From Zunongwangia sp. HGR-M22 (GTDB lineage Bacteria > Bacteroidota > Bacteroidia > Flavobacteriales > Flavobacteriaceae), in the NCBI RefSeq assembly GCF_027594425.1, contig NZ_CP115159.1, positions 919,001-983,000 of the forward strand: DNA of 64,000 nt, read 5' to 3'. The notes beneath the pieces were generated by a model. That model was not told where the DNA came from, searched no databases, and saw only the letters and a program-made list of their open reading frames with translations. Shown in pieces: positions 43,507-53,328 of this stretch. The position numbers and the translations under genes were made by a program. Each line of letters starts with the position of its first letter. Positions within the stretch are counted from its first letter, which is position 1.

Positions 43507-46500
43507 TTAGGTAAGATCTTTTTTCAATGAAAATTCTGACGGTAATTTACCAAATTTTTCTTTGAAAATTTTTCTATAGTATTTCATATTATTGAAACCA
43601 ACTTCGAAAGCGGCCGTGGATATATTGAATCCCTCTTTTTCTATTAGATTTAAGGATTTTTCGAGTTTTATATCACGAATATATTCATTTATACTTTTAC
43701 CGGTAAGTGCTTTGATTTTTCGATATAAAGAAGCTCGGCTCATCCCCATTTCTTTGGAAATTAACTCTACCATTTTACCTTGGATCTGAATATTATCATG
43801 GACGGTTTTTTCAAACTTTTTGAGGAATTCCTTTTCAATTTTAATTTGTTTACATTCGGTATCGCTCTTTGATATCTCAGAATCCTCATTTTGCTGAAGA
43901 CTTTTTTGTAAGCTGATTTTTTTATTCAAAAGATTTTTAATCCTTGCTTGAAGAATTGCGGTGCTAAATGGCTTGGTGATATAATCGTCTGCACCTTCCG
44001 TATAACCGCTTAATATAGATTCTTTAGTATCTTTAGCCGACAATAAAATTATAGGAATATGAGTAGTTTCTTTGTTAGTTTTTAAGGTATTGGTTAAATC
44101 GATACCGCTTTTTTCTGGCATCATAATATCTGAAACAATAAGATCTGGAACGTGCTTTTTTGCCATGTTGATGCCTTCCTGGCCATTCAGCGCATGTAAT
44201 AAATCATACTTTTCTTTTAAAATTGAAGATAAATAATGATGAATATCGGGGTTATCATCAATTAATAATAGAAGCTCACGGCTAGAATCTGGATTTAATA
44301 GCGCTCTGTTTTCTAATTGTTTATTTTCGTTAAGCAGTTCTTTAGTAAAACGTTCAATTTCTGAAAAGCTTTCTTTATCGCTTATATCATTTTCGTATTC
44401 CTTTTCATTTGTGATCGGTAGATAAACCTTGAACTTTGTGTATTTATTCTCCTTGCTTTTAACGCTTATTTTTCCACCATGTATTTCAATAAATCTTTTA
44501 GATAAAGCCAGCCCAATACCACTACCTTCTTTTTTTATTTTTTCATCTGAATGGTAATACCAATCAAATATATGGGGAAGGGTTTTTGGTGGAATTCCGG
44601 TTCCGGTATCTTTTACTGAAAATTGAAATCCATTATTCTTTTCTTTAAGTTTTATCTTGATACTTCCCCCAGTAGGAGTGTATTTTATGGCGTTAGACAT
44701 AATATTATTGAAAACGATCTGGATTTTTTCTATATCACAATAGATAGTAGACTTGTCATTATTGTAGGATGTTATGATTTTAATTCCCTTTTTTGGGGCA
44801 ATTGGCTCATACATCTTAATCCAATGTTTTAAGGATGACTTTAAGTCGTAATTATTAACTTGTAGTTTGTTTAGGCCTTCTTCAGTTTGTCTAAAATCCA
44901 GTAATTTATTAATACGGCGCAATAAGGTTTTTGCGTTTTTTTCGATAATTCTTAGACTGTTTTTATGTTCTTTTTTTCTTATCTCGGTAAGTAGGGTTTC
45001 TACCGGAGCAAGAATCATGGTTAGCGGTGTTTTTAGTTCGTGAGAAAATCCTGTGTAAAAACGTAAACGCTCTTCGTTAAGTTCTTGCTCTAATTCTCTC
45101 TGGCTTTTTTCAAATATTAAAGACTGTTTCAGTTTAATACGGTCTGTATAATATTTTAAACTAAACCATATTATAAAGGAAGCTAGAAATAGATAAAATA
45201 CATAAGCAGCCGGTGTTTTCCATAATGGTGGGACTACGCTTATATGTAGTTGGTTAGAAGATTCTAAGTAATCATTATCGTTTGTTTTGAGTTTTAAATT
45301 ATAATCACCAGGTGGTAACTGGCTAAAGTTTATTCGATTGGCATTTTTAATATTGATCCAGTGGTCGTTATAACCCTCTAGGATATAGGAGTATTCAATA
45401 TTCGATGATTTTGGATATTTTAATGCTGAAAAATCTAAGGAAAATAAAGCCTGATTATAATTAATAGTAATAGTATCTGCCAGGGAGATGGCTTTATCAA
45501 GCACTGTTTGTGCAGACTCATTAACAGTTAAAGGTTTACCATAGATTTCTAGATTCTTAAAAACCGTAGGAAATGTTTCTTTTTCAGGATTGGATAAATT
45601 TTTGGTATTGAAGATATTAAGTCCTTTATTACCTCCAATAAAAAGGTCTCCGTGCTCGGTCACCAGACTGGCCCCAATATTAAATTCACTTTCCTGAATA
45701 TTATTAAAATTGTTGAGGTTTTTTAAGGTATTTGAAGTAGTGTTATAAAGGCTGATGCCATCATTTGTTCCTATCCAAAAATTACCCGAGAGATCACGCG
45801 TTATCGAATTTATGGTATTATTGCTTAGTCCGTCGTGAGTGGTAAATCGATCAATAGCTTTGGTATTGATATCAAATTTTAAGAGACCTTCGTTCATCGT
45901 TCCAACCAATAGCGTATTTTTGTCTATAAACTCAAAACTAAAAATGATATTGATCGGGAAATTAGTGTTAGCAGTATGAAAATCAACTCGTTTTCCGGTT
46001 TCAAAATTGTAGTTTATTATTCCATTACCGTAAGTAGCCAACCATATTTCATTTTCATCTTTTTGTTTAATATCGCGAATGTCTAGTTTACCTAGTTCTT
46101 CTATATAATTAAAAGAGTTATTCAATTTATTATACTTATAAAGTCCGCCACGGTTGGTGCCTACCCAGATATTGGATTGTCTGTCTTCAAAAATTATTCT
46201 TACATCACTACCTTCAGAAACTTTGGTGTCTAAGTACACTTTTGATTTTCCGGTATTAAGATTGTATTTAATGATCCCATATCTATAAGTTCCTATCCAT
46301 AAATTGCGATTATCATCTTCTAAAAGAGATAATATTAAGTTACTATGTAAATTGATGTTTAAATGAGAGAATTCTTTCGATGCTATAGCATAATTGTCTA
46401 TTCCACCTCCATCTGTACCTATCCAGATGTTGTTATTATTTCCTTTGGTAATAGCTTTAACCCTATCATGTGAAATTTGAGAATTATCATTTGGCTTGTA

Positions 46501-47565
46501 ATCGAATAATTGAATAACTTCACCTTTAGGATCTACAAAATCCAATCCTGCTTCAGTACCAATCCAAATATTTCCATTGGAATCTTTAAATAGACTTAGA
46601 ATATTTCTATTATGTACACTACTATCATCGGTATGTGGTAAGAATTTTTGAACCTTAATTTTATCTGCTCCTGCAAACACGGAGCTGGGATCTAAAATAT
46701 TAATGCCGCCGTTACTTGTTCCTATCCATAAAAAACCATCATCGTCTTCAACCAAACTTCTAATCGCACTATCGTTAAGCGGGCTATTATTTGTTGTGAG
46801 ATGTAGAACTTCGTCGTTTTTCTTTATAAGTAGTAATCCTTCATCTGTACCAACCCAATGTTGATTTTCTGAGTCTTTATAAATAACATTAATTCTACCA
46901 GAAAATAGCTTTTTAATTTTTGTTACGCTTGTGTCTTTTATAGAGATCGAGTAGATACCATTACTATAAGTTCCTGCCAGTATAGTGTTCTTATCTTTTA
47001 ATGCTAAAGCCGAAATTCTATACTTTTCAAGTAAAATATTTTTTCTTTTATTTTGATAAGTAAGAGGGATTTGTCGATTGTCTTTTATAAAATGAACTCC
47101 AAAAGAATAAGCGCCTATTGCTAGTAAATTATTTGGGAGTTCAAGAATGCTTGTAATTCCATCAGACAAATGAGAGTTATGTATGCTATTTTGAGAAAAT
47201 AGATTTTTTTCAATCCGGTAGGTGTGTAATCCGTGGTTTGTTGCCAGATATAAATTTCCATTTTTAGAGGGAACAATTTGTTGAATATAGTTATTCGTTA
47301 GTCCTGAATTTTCCTTGTCAAAATTTTCAAATTCATTACCATCAAATCTATTTAATCCAGAATTTGTTCCTATCCAAATGAATCCAAATTCATCTTCAGT
47401 AATAGAACTTACCATGTTATTAGATAATCCGTTGGAGGTATCATAATGGTAGAATTTGAGATTGTTTTTATGAATTAAATGCTTCTGATTTTGCCCAATT
47501 AAGTTTAAGGACGTTAAAATAAAAATACCTAAAAATCTTAATGTTTTTATAAAATTTAAAGGCAT
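43507..47565 (-). CDS. Hybrid two-component system regulator (HTCS) of the PUL
   Basis: 1352 aa from ATG 47563-47565, which gives a clean signal peptide ending L-I-G-Q; an ATG at 47598 adds 11 residues. Two periplasmic beta-propellers built of repeats such as F-I-W-I-G-T-N-S-G-L-N-R fill about residues 40-680. A Y_Y_Y domain follows (about 700-785), then one transmembrane helix (about 792-812). HisKA has F-S-H-E-L-K-T-P (H842), then HATPase. The receiver has L-L-L-I-D-D-N and I-V-S-D-I-M-M-P (D1146). A C-terminal AraC helix-turn-helix completes it. It senses a periplasmic oligosaccharide and activates the PUL. It is divergent from susC. Confidence 0.95.
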   Translation of the reverse strand: MPLNFIKTLRFLGIFILTSLNLIGQNQKHLIHKNNLKFYHYDTSNGLSNNMVSSITEDEFGFIWIGTNSGLNRFDGNEFENFDKENSGLTNNYIQQIVPSKNGNLYLATNHGLHTYRIEKNLFSQNSIHNSHLSDGITSILELPNNLLAIGAYSFGVHFIKDNRQIPLTYQNKRKNILLEKYRISALALKDKNTILAGTYSNGIYSISIKDTSVTKIKKLFSGRINVIYKDSENQHWVGTDEGLLLIKKNDEVLHLTTNNSPLNDSAIRSLVEDDDGFLWIGTSNGGINILDPSSVFAGADKIKVQKFLPHTDDSSVHNRNILSLFKDSNGNIWIGTEAGLDFVDPKGEVIQLFDYKPNDNSQISHDRVKAITKGNNNNIWIGTDGGGIDNYAIASKEFSHLNINLHSNLILSLLEDDNRNLWIGTYRYGIIKYNLNTGKSKVYLDTKVSEGSDVRIIFEDRQSNIWVGTNRGGLYKYNKLNNSFNYIEELGKLDIRDIKQKDENEIWLATYGNGIINYNFETGKRVDFHTANTNFPINIIFSFEFIDKNTLLVGTMNEGLLKFDINTKAIDRFTTHDGLSNNTINSITRDLSGNFWIGTNDGISLYNTTSNTLKNLNNFNNIQESEFNIGASLVTEHGDLFIGGNKGLNIFNTKNLSNPEKETFPTVFKNLEIYGKPLTVNESAQTVLDKAISLADTITINYNQALFSLDFSALKYPKSSNIEYSYILEGYNDHWINIKNANRINFSQLPPGDYNLKLKTNDNDYLESSNQLHISVVPPLWKTPAAYVFYLFLASFIIWFSLKYYTDRIKLKQSLIFEKSQRELEQELNEERLRFYTGFSHELKTPLTMILAPVETLLTEIRKKEHKNSLRIIEKNAKTLLRRINKLLDFRQTEEGLNKLQVNNYDLKSSLKHWIKMYEPIAPKKGIKIITSYNNDKSTIYCDIEKIQIVFNNIMSNAIKYTPTGGSIKIKLKEKNNGFQFSVKDTGTGIPPKTLPHIFDWYYHSDEKIKKEGSGIGLALSKRFIEIHGGKISVKSKENKYTKFKVYLPITNEKEYENDISDKESFSEIERFTKELLNENKQLENRALLNPDSSRELLLLIDDNPDIHHYLSSILKEKYDLLHALNGQEGINMAKKHVPDLIVSDIMMPEKSGIDLTNTLKTNKETTHIPIILLSAKDTKESILSGYTEGADDYITKPFSTAILQARIKNLLNKKISLQKSLQQNEDSEISKSDTECKQIKIEKEFLKKFEKTVHDNIQIQGKMVELISKEMGMSRASLYRKIKALTGKSINEYIRDIKLEKSLNLIEKEGFNISTAAFEVGFNNMKYYRKIFKEKFGKLPSEFSLKKDLT

Positions 47566-47813
47566 GATCTCTAATTTTTCACTTAGTAAAATTTTCATTT
47601 AAAATTTCATTTAATTGGATTTTGATCCATTTATAGCCCTAAATCTATCAGTATACCCTCCAATCGATTGCAAAATTAATAGGAATTTTGTCTAAATGAT
47701 AGGGAAAATTAAAATCAATTAATCTGCTCTTTTTTCTATTAAAATAATATGAAATCTTAAAAATATTTAAAGATTTTAAAATAAACGTATTTATTACATA
47801 AATAAAAAATATA

Positions 47814-47826
47814 AGGATTCGATCCT
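47814..47826. promoter_or_regulatory. Palindrome AGGAT-TCG-ATCCT upstream of susC
   Basis: Perfect 5-bp arms around TCG, 30 bp before the susC start, in the 290-bp HTCS/susC divergent region. It is a possible leader hairpin or HTCS site; short enough to be chance. Confidence 0.25.
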
Positions 47827-47855
47827 AATTTTATGTCTAACATTTAATAATCAAT

Positions 47856-50800
47856 ATGAAAAACAACTATTATAATTTTTATGTTTTCGCTTTTTCATTT
47901 TCGCTTTTATTTTTATTGAGTTTTGCTATGCAATCCCAAGAGAAGAATATAGAAGGGAAAGTAGTAGATGAGGAAGGAGTTCCTATACCTAGTGTAACAG
48001 TGAGTATTAAAAACACTTCTAGAGGAACAGTGACCGATTTCGATGGATTTTTTTCTATTCGTGCTAATCCCAAAGACATTTTAATGTTTTCTTTCATGGG
48101 TTTTGAAAGTAAAGAAGTTAGTGTAGGAGATAAGGCTTTTTTAGAAGTATCTATGGTAACAGATACAGACCAACTTGAAGAAGTTGTTGTTATTGGTTAT
48201 GGAAAAATAAAAAAGAAGGATTTAACAGGATCTGTTGTTCAGGTGAAACCAGATGATTTCGAAAATCAAAACCCTCAGACAGTTCAAGATGTTTTGCGTG
48301 GTGTACCCGGATTAAAAGTTGGCTATTCAGCAGATGCCAAGGGAGGAGGATCTTTACAAGTGCGTGGTCAGACATCAGTATATACTGAAGGAGGCCACAA
48401 CTCACCATTAATTATTCTTGATGGTATGCAGTTTTATGGTGAATTGTCAGAAATAAATCCTGATAATATAGATCAAATAGATATTTTAAAAGATGCATCA
48501 TCAACAGCGGTTTATGGATCAAAAGCTTCGGCTGGTGTTATAATTATAACTACAAAAAAGGGAAAAAAGGGTAAGCCGGTAGTAAATATTAATTCTGATA
48601 TTACAATCAATAGAAAAAGTGCTTATCGCGAAGTATATAGCCCAGATGGTTATACCAAATATAGAGAAGATTGGGAAACTGCAAAAACTTACGGGGTGAA
48701 TGAAGAGACAGGTCAATACGAAGCATATGTAAATAATAGACCGGGTCAGTTGGGGTATTTTTCGAATCCTAATCGATTAAGTGATTATGGTATAACACAA
48801 AACGAGTGGTTAGCTTATCAAGATATATCTGAAACTGAAGGTAGAAGCTTAAATGAGGTTTGGGGACGTCGTTTAGGAATAAAAGAGGGGGTATTACTAA
48901 ATAATTTTATCGATGGAAAAACGCATGATTGGTATGATAGTACGTTTAGAACAGGGATAAATAAAGATTTAAATGCCAGTATTTCTGGAGCAGGTGATAA
49001 AGCAAATTATTATTTATCTATGGGTTATCTAAGTGCTGAAGGTGCTGTAAAAGGGAATGACTATTCCACTTTTCGTGCTAATATGAAGATTAACGGACAA
49101 ATTACGGATTGGCTAGAAATTGGTGCTAATGTTAATTTTCAAGATCGTACAGATGGAGATATTACTGTAGGTACGGGTACTAATTATTGGGATTCGAATA
49201 TGCTTAGAATTAGTCCTTTTGGAAATTTTAGAAATGAAATGGGGGAATATGAAAGGCAACCAATGGGTGAAGATATAGGAGGATATAATTTTTATTATGA
49301 CCGCCAATTTATGGAATTAGAGCGAGGTGTTACTGTATTAAATGCTATCTTCAATACAAAAGTTACGCTGCCATTCGGTATTACTTATTCTTTTAATATT
49401 TCACCTAGATACCAATTCTATTATAATCGCTATTTTCAGTCATCAGAACATGCCGGCTGGAATGCAGCCAATATAGGTGTAGATAGAGACCATAGTAAGA
49501 ATTTTGACTATAATCTCAATAACAATATTACATGGGACTATCATATAAATGATAAACATCATATAATAGCTACTTTTGTTCAGGAAGCGGAAGAACGTAA
49601 GTATTGGTCAGATAATATTGATGCTCGTAACATACAGCCCTCTGATGCTTTAGGTTTTCATAATACCTCGAATGCAACATTAGATAATAGCGGTTTTTCA
49701 ACTAACGATTCTCACCAAACTGCTGATGCATTAATGGGAAGGTTATTTTATTCTTACGATGATTTGTATTTAATTACAGGGACTGTTCGAAGAGATGGGT
49801 ATTCGGCCTTTGGAGCTTCTAATCCTTATGCAACATTTCCTTCTGTTTCTGTGGCATGGAATTTCACTAATGAAAGCTGGTTTAAATGGGATGCTATGAG
49901 CACTGGAAAATTACGCGTTTCTTGGGGGAAGAATGGTAATAGATCACTTTCAGATCCTTATGTTAGTTTGGCCAATTTAGGTTCTGGTTCAGGAGCTACA
50001 ATGGGTTACATAGATTCTTCTGGAGAGATTGTAGACGTAAAATACTTGGGTATAGATAGAATGGCTAATCCAAATTTACGATGGGAAAAAACGACTTCTA
50101 CGAATATTGGTTTGGATTATGGCTTTTTAGATCAGCGAATTTATGGTTCTATCGATGTGTATCACACGATAACAAATGATATGATTATGGGGCAGCGATT
50201 ACCAGGATTTTCTGGATTTGGATCTATTACAACAAATCTTGGTGAAGTTCAAAATAGAGGCCTGGAAATTAGTGTAAACTCTGTAAATATAAGGAACTCA
50301 GATTTCGAATGGAGAACTAGTTTCGCACTCTCTTATAATAAGAATAAGATCAATTCTCTTTATGGAAATATGGAGGATATTATTGATGCCAATGGAAATG
50401 TGATTGGAAGAAAAGAGGCAGATGATCTATCAAATGGTTGGTTTATTGGAAAACCAATTTCCACAATTTGGGATTATGAAGTAACAGGAATTTGGCAAAA
50501 AGATGAATGGGAAGAAGCTGCAAGGTATGGTCAGCGACCTGGAGATCCAAAAATAGCCAATAACTACACTGAGGATGATAAAGAAGATGGAACACCGGTC
50601 TATAACGACAATGATAAGGTATTTTTGGGACAAACAGCACCACCAGTAAACTGGTCACTCCGTAATGATTTTAGCTATAAAAATTGGGAACTGGCCATAA
50701 ACATGTACTCATACATGGGCCATAAATCTGTGAGTGGTCGTTTTATGAATAATTATAACTCAGGGAGTTTATATACCAATAATTACAATCCATTTGTAAA

Positions 50801-51098
50801 TCCCTATTGGACGGTAGATAATCCAACTAACGATTGGGCACGCTTAGATGCTATAGCTCCTGCCGGTGCAAGTGCACCAAAATTATACAATCGTAATTTT
50901 ATAAGATTAGATCATATTTCACTTGCCTATACTCTGCCTACTGAAATTACTCAGAAATGGAATGTCCAACGAGTAAAATTTTCTGCTTCGATTAGAAATG
51001 TAGCTACCTGGGCTGCTGATTGGGAATACTTTGGAGATCCTGAAACAGGAGGACTGGCTACACGTATGTTCAATTTTGGTATGAATTTAACCCTTTAA
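47856..51098 (+). CDS. susC: SusC/RagA-family TonB-dependent transporter
   Basis: 1080 aa outer-membrane importer of glycans. A signal peptide is followed by a carboxypeptidase-regulatory-like beta-sandwich (about residues 33-105, I-E-G-K-V-V-D-E-E-G-V-P-I-P). Then come the TonB box (L-E-E-V-V-V-I-G-Y-G, about 107-118) and the plug (about 120-235, V-L-R-G-V-P-G and D-I-L-K-D-A-S-S-T-A-V-Y-G-S). A 22-strand barrel ends F-G-M-N-L-T-L. It is paired with SusD 11 bp downstream. The HTCS adjacent upstream is the expected activator. The substrate is inferred only from neighbouring enzymes. Confidence 0.96.
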   Translation: MKNNYYNFYVFAFSFSLLFLLSFAMQSQEKNIEGKVVDEEGVPIPSVTVSIKNTSRGTVTDFDGFFSIRANPKDILMFSFMGFESKEVSVGDKAFLEVSMVTDTDQLEEVVVIGYGKIKKKDLTGSVVQVKPDDFENQNPQTVQDVLRGVPGLKVGYSADAKGGGSLQVRGQTSVYTEGGHNSPLIILDGMQFYGELSEINPDNIDQIDILKDASSTAVYGSKASAGVIIITTKKGKKGKPVVNINSDITINRKSAYREVYSPDGYTKYREDWETAKTYGVNEETGQYEAYVNNRPGQLGYFSNPNRLSDYGITQNEWLAYQDISETEGRSLNEVWGRRLGIKEGVLLNNFIDGKTHDWYDSTFRTGINKDLNASISGAGDKANYYLSMGYLSAEGAVKGNDYSTFRANMKINGQITDWLEIGANVNFQDRTDGDITVGTGTNYWDSNMLRISPFGNFRNEMGEYERQPMGEDIGGYNFYYDRQFMELERGVTVLNAIFNTKVTLPFGITYSFNISPRYQFYYNRYFQSSEHAGWNAANIGVDRDHSKNFDYNLNNNITWDYHINDKHHIIATFVQEAEERKYWSDNIDARNIQPSDALGFHNTSNATLDNSGFSTNDSHQTADALMGRLFYSYDDLYLITGTVRRDGYSAFGASNPYATFPSVSVAWNFTNESWFKWDAMSTGKLRVSWGKNGNRSLSDPYVSLANLGSGSGATMGYIDSSGEIVDVKYLGIDRMANPNLRWEKTTSTNIGLDYGFLDQRIYGSIDVYHTITNDMIMGQRLPGFSGFGSITTNLGEVQNRGLEISVNSVNIRNSDFEWRTSFALSYNKNKINSLYGNMEDIIDANGNVIGRKEADDLSNGWFIGKPISTIWDYEVTGIWQKDEWEEAARYGQRPGDPKIANNYTEDDKEDGTPVYNDNDKVFLGQTAPPVNWSLRNDFSYKNWELAINMYSYMGHKSVSGRFMNNYNSGSLYTNNYNPFVNPYWTVDNPTNDWARLDAIAPAGASAPKLYNRNFIRLDHISLAYTLPTEITQKWNVQRVKFSASIRNVATWAADWEYFGDPETGGLATRMFNFGMNLTL

Positions 51099-51109
51099 GA
51101 AAAGCTATA

Positions 51110-53104
51110 ATGATGAAAAAATTCAATAAAAATAAGATTGCGAAGGTTGCAGCTTTAGTTCTAGCGACTATGATGATTACATCATGCTCTGAAGACTTTC
51201 TTGAACCAGATCCGTTATCCTTTTATGAACCAGAAGCTACTTTTTCAACAGAATCTGGTTTAGAAGCAACAATTGCAATGGCGGACAAATCACTTAGAGG
51301 GTACTGGATTCACTATGAATATGCGTCCAATAGTGTGCCAATTGGGACAGAATATGTATTCTCGGATATGGCAAAATACGGTAAAACAGATAATAGCCCT
51401 ACAGCTGCAGATTATGCAAATACTATTGTACCAACTGGAGGTTTTTCAACGGCTACTACCGATTGGATTTATCTTGGTTATTACTGGGATGAAGGTTACA
51501 ATGGAATTAAATATGCGAATACAGTTTTAACCTATATCGATGAAGTAGATGGATTAAGCGAAGAAGTGAAAAATAAATACCGAGGACAAGCTTATTTTCA
51601 TAGAGCTTATAGATACCTTAATTTAGTTTATCAGTTCGGTGATATTCCTTTGATTACTAAAATACTGGAGGTTCCGAAACAAAATTATTATTCCACTAAA
51701 AAGGAAGAAATCATAGAGATGATTACTTCAGATATGGAAAAAGCAGTAGAATGGGTGCCAGAACAATCGAGTTTAAATTATTTAGGGCAGGTAAATAAGG
51801 CTGCTTGTAGGCAACTTTTGATAAAATGCTATCTAGCATCAGGCCGCTTTGCAGAGGCTGAAGAGCAAGCAGATATTTTAATTAATGAATCTGGTTATGC
51901 GCTTATGCAAAGTTCTTTTGGAACTTTTGATGAAGGAGGAAATGCAAACACTTGGGAGATTACCAGAAATGTTGTTTGGGATCTACATAGACCTGAAAAC
52001 AAAGTAACTTCAGCAAATACTGAAGCCATAATGATTATTCCTAATGGAGGTGCACAATCATTTGTTCCGTTTAATTCTATGCGTATTTTCGGTCCATTTT
52101 GGAATTCAGCAAATATCATTACTCCTAGCGATGGCAAAAGAGCTGCCGATAGATTTTCTTTGAATAATTCAAATTATGATCCAAATTATGACTACACACG
52201 AGCTTTTGGTCGTGGAATAGCCACAATTAGTGCATCTTATTATTCGCAAGAACCGATGTGGGTAGTTAATGGAGTTGAAGATGAGCAAGATTTGAGGCAT
52301 AATAGTCAGGTAGGAAATTGGGTTAATATGGAGGATTTGGAATATAGTGATCCTTCTTCAGAAGATTATGGAGAGAATTTCAGAATGTACAGCGAGAGTG
52401 GTAATTTATTAACTAGAGATACGATTCGTGATTGGTTTGATTTTCCGCTATATAAAATATACTTACATGATGTAGTTAATGAAAGTAACCCAAATTCAAA
52501 TAGCTTTTACGGTGCTTCAACGGGAAGTTCCGCTCACTGGTATCTTTATAGATTAGCAGAAACTTATTTATTGCGAGCAGAAGCAAGATTTTATCAAGGA
52601 AATATAGCTGGTGCTACACAAGATGTTAATACTATTAGAGAAAGAGCCAATGCTTCTCAGTTGTATACTGATGTAACAATCGGAGATATTTGTGCTGAAA
52701 GGGGGAGAGAACTATATTTGGAAGAATGGAGAAATGTAGAATTAACCCGAATTTCACACTGCTTAGCCATGAGTGGAATGCCAGATGAATGGGGAAATAC
52801 CTATAGTCTGGATACTTGGGATCAGCAGTCTGGAACAGATGAATCTGGGGGAAGTTACTGGTATCAGAGAATAATCCATTATACACTATATAATAAGTAT
52901 CCGGAGGGAATAGTAGTACCTAATAATACACTTTATTATACTATGGATAAGAGAAATGTATACTGGCCAATACCCAATAGTGCTATAACAGCCAATACAA
53001 AAGGACAATTGAGTCAAAACTATGGTTACGATGGCTACGATTCAAGTGTGAAAGTTTGGGATAGTTGGGAAAGTGCCGTTGAAGATGAGGATAATGTTGA
53101 TTGA
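51110..53104 (+). CDS. susD: SusD/RagB-family glycan-binding lipoprotein
   Basis: 664 aa. The signal ends M-I-T-S-C-S (Cys26), followed by E-D-F-L-E-P-D-P, the characteristic SusD start. It is a TPR-rich SusD fold, with a C-terminal RagB domain in which Y-L-L-R-A-E-A-R-F and I-R-E-R-A-N are visible. It forms the lid on the SusC barrel and captures the glycan at the surface. It is longer than average (about 550), suggesting insertions that adapt it to its ligand. A terminator follows, so the downstream CAZyme genes may be transcribed separately. Confidence 0.95.
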   Translation: MMKKFNKNKIAKVAALVLATMMITSCSEDFLEPDPLSFYEPEATFSTESGLEATIAMADKSLRGYWIHYEYASNSVPIGTEYVFSDMAKYGKTDNSPTAADYANTIVPTGGFSTATTDWIYLGYYWDEGYNGIKYANTVLTYIDEVDGLSEEVKNKYRGQAYFHRAYRYLNLVYQFGDIPLITKILEVPKQNYYSTKKEEIIEMITSDMEKAVEWVPEQSSLNYLGQVNKAACRQLLIKCYLASGRFAEAEEQADILINESGYALMQSSFGTFDEGGNANTWEITRNVVWDLHRPENKVTSANTEAIMIIPNGGAQSFVPFNSMRIFGPFWNSANIITPSDGKRAADRFSLNNSNYDPNYDYTRAFGRGIATISASYYSQEPMWVVNGVEDEQDLRHNSQVGNWVNMEDLEYSDPSSEDYGENFRMYSESGNLLTRDTIRDWFDFPLYKIYLHDVVNESNPNSNSFYGASTGSSAHWYLYRLAETYLLRAEARFYQGNIAGATQDVNTIRERANASQLYTDVTIGDICAERGRELYLEEWRNVELTRISHCLAMSGMPDEWGNTYSLDTWDQQSGTDESGGSYWYQRIIHYTLYNKYPEGIVVPNNTLYYTMDKRNVYWPIPNSAITANTKGQLSQNYGYDGYDSSVKVWDSWESAVEDEDNVD

Positions 53105-53148
53105 TATAATAATTTATTGATATAGGCAATTTATCTTTGTTAATCTTA

Positions 53149-53192
53149 AGTAGAGAATTTAAGTTATTAAATCTTTTATTCTCTACTTTTTT
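53149..53192 (+). terminator. Terminator after susD
   Basis: AGTAGAGAAT (53149-53158) and ATTCTCTACT (53178-53187) form a perfect 10-bp stem with a 19-nt A/T loop, followed by T5. Confidence 0.78.
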
Positions 53193-53328
53193 ATATTATA
53201 CCATAATTTTCTTGATATAATAGGTTGTAATTCATATTTGAATCATTTGCCCCTCTTAAAAAGTCATTTTATGCCATATAAAATCTTATAAAAAAAGAAA
53301 TATTGTACCGCAAATACAGTCTTACTAA

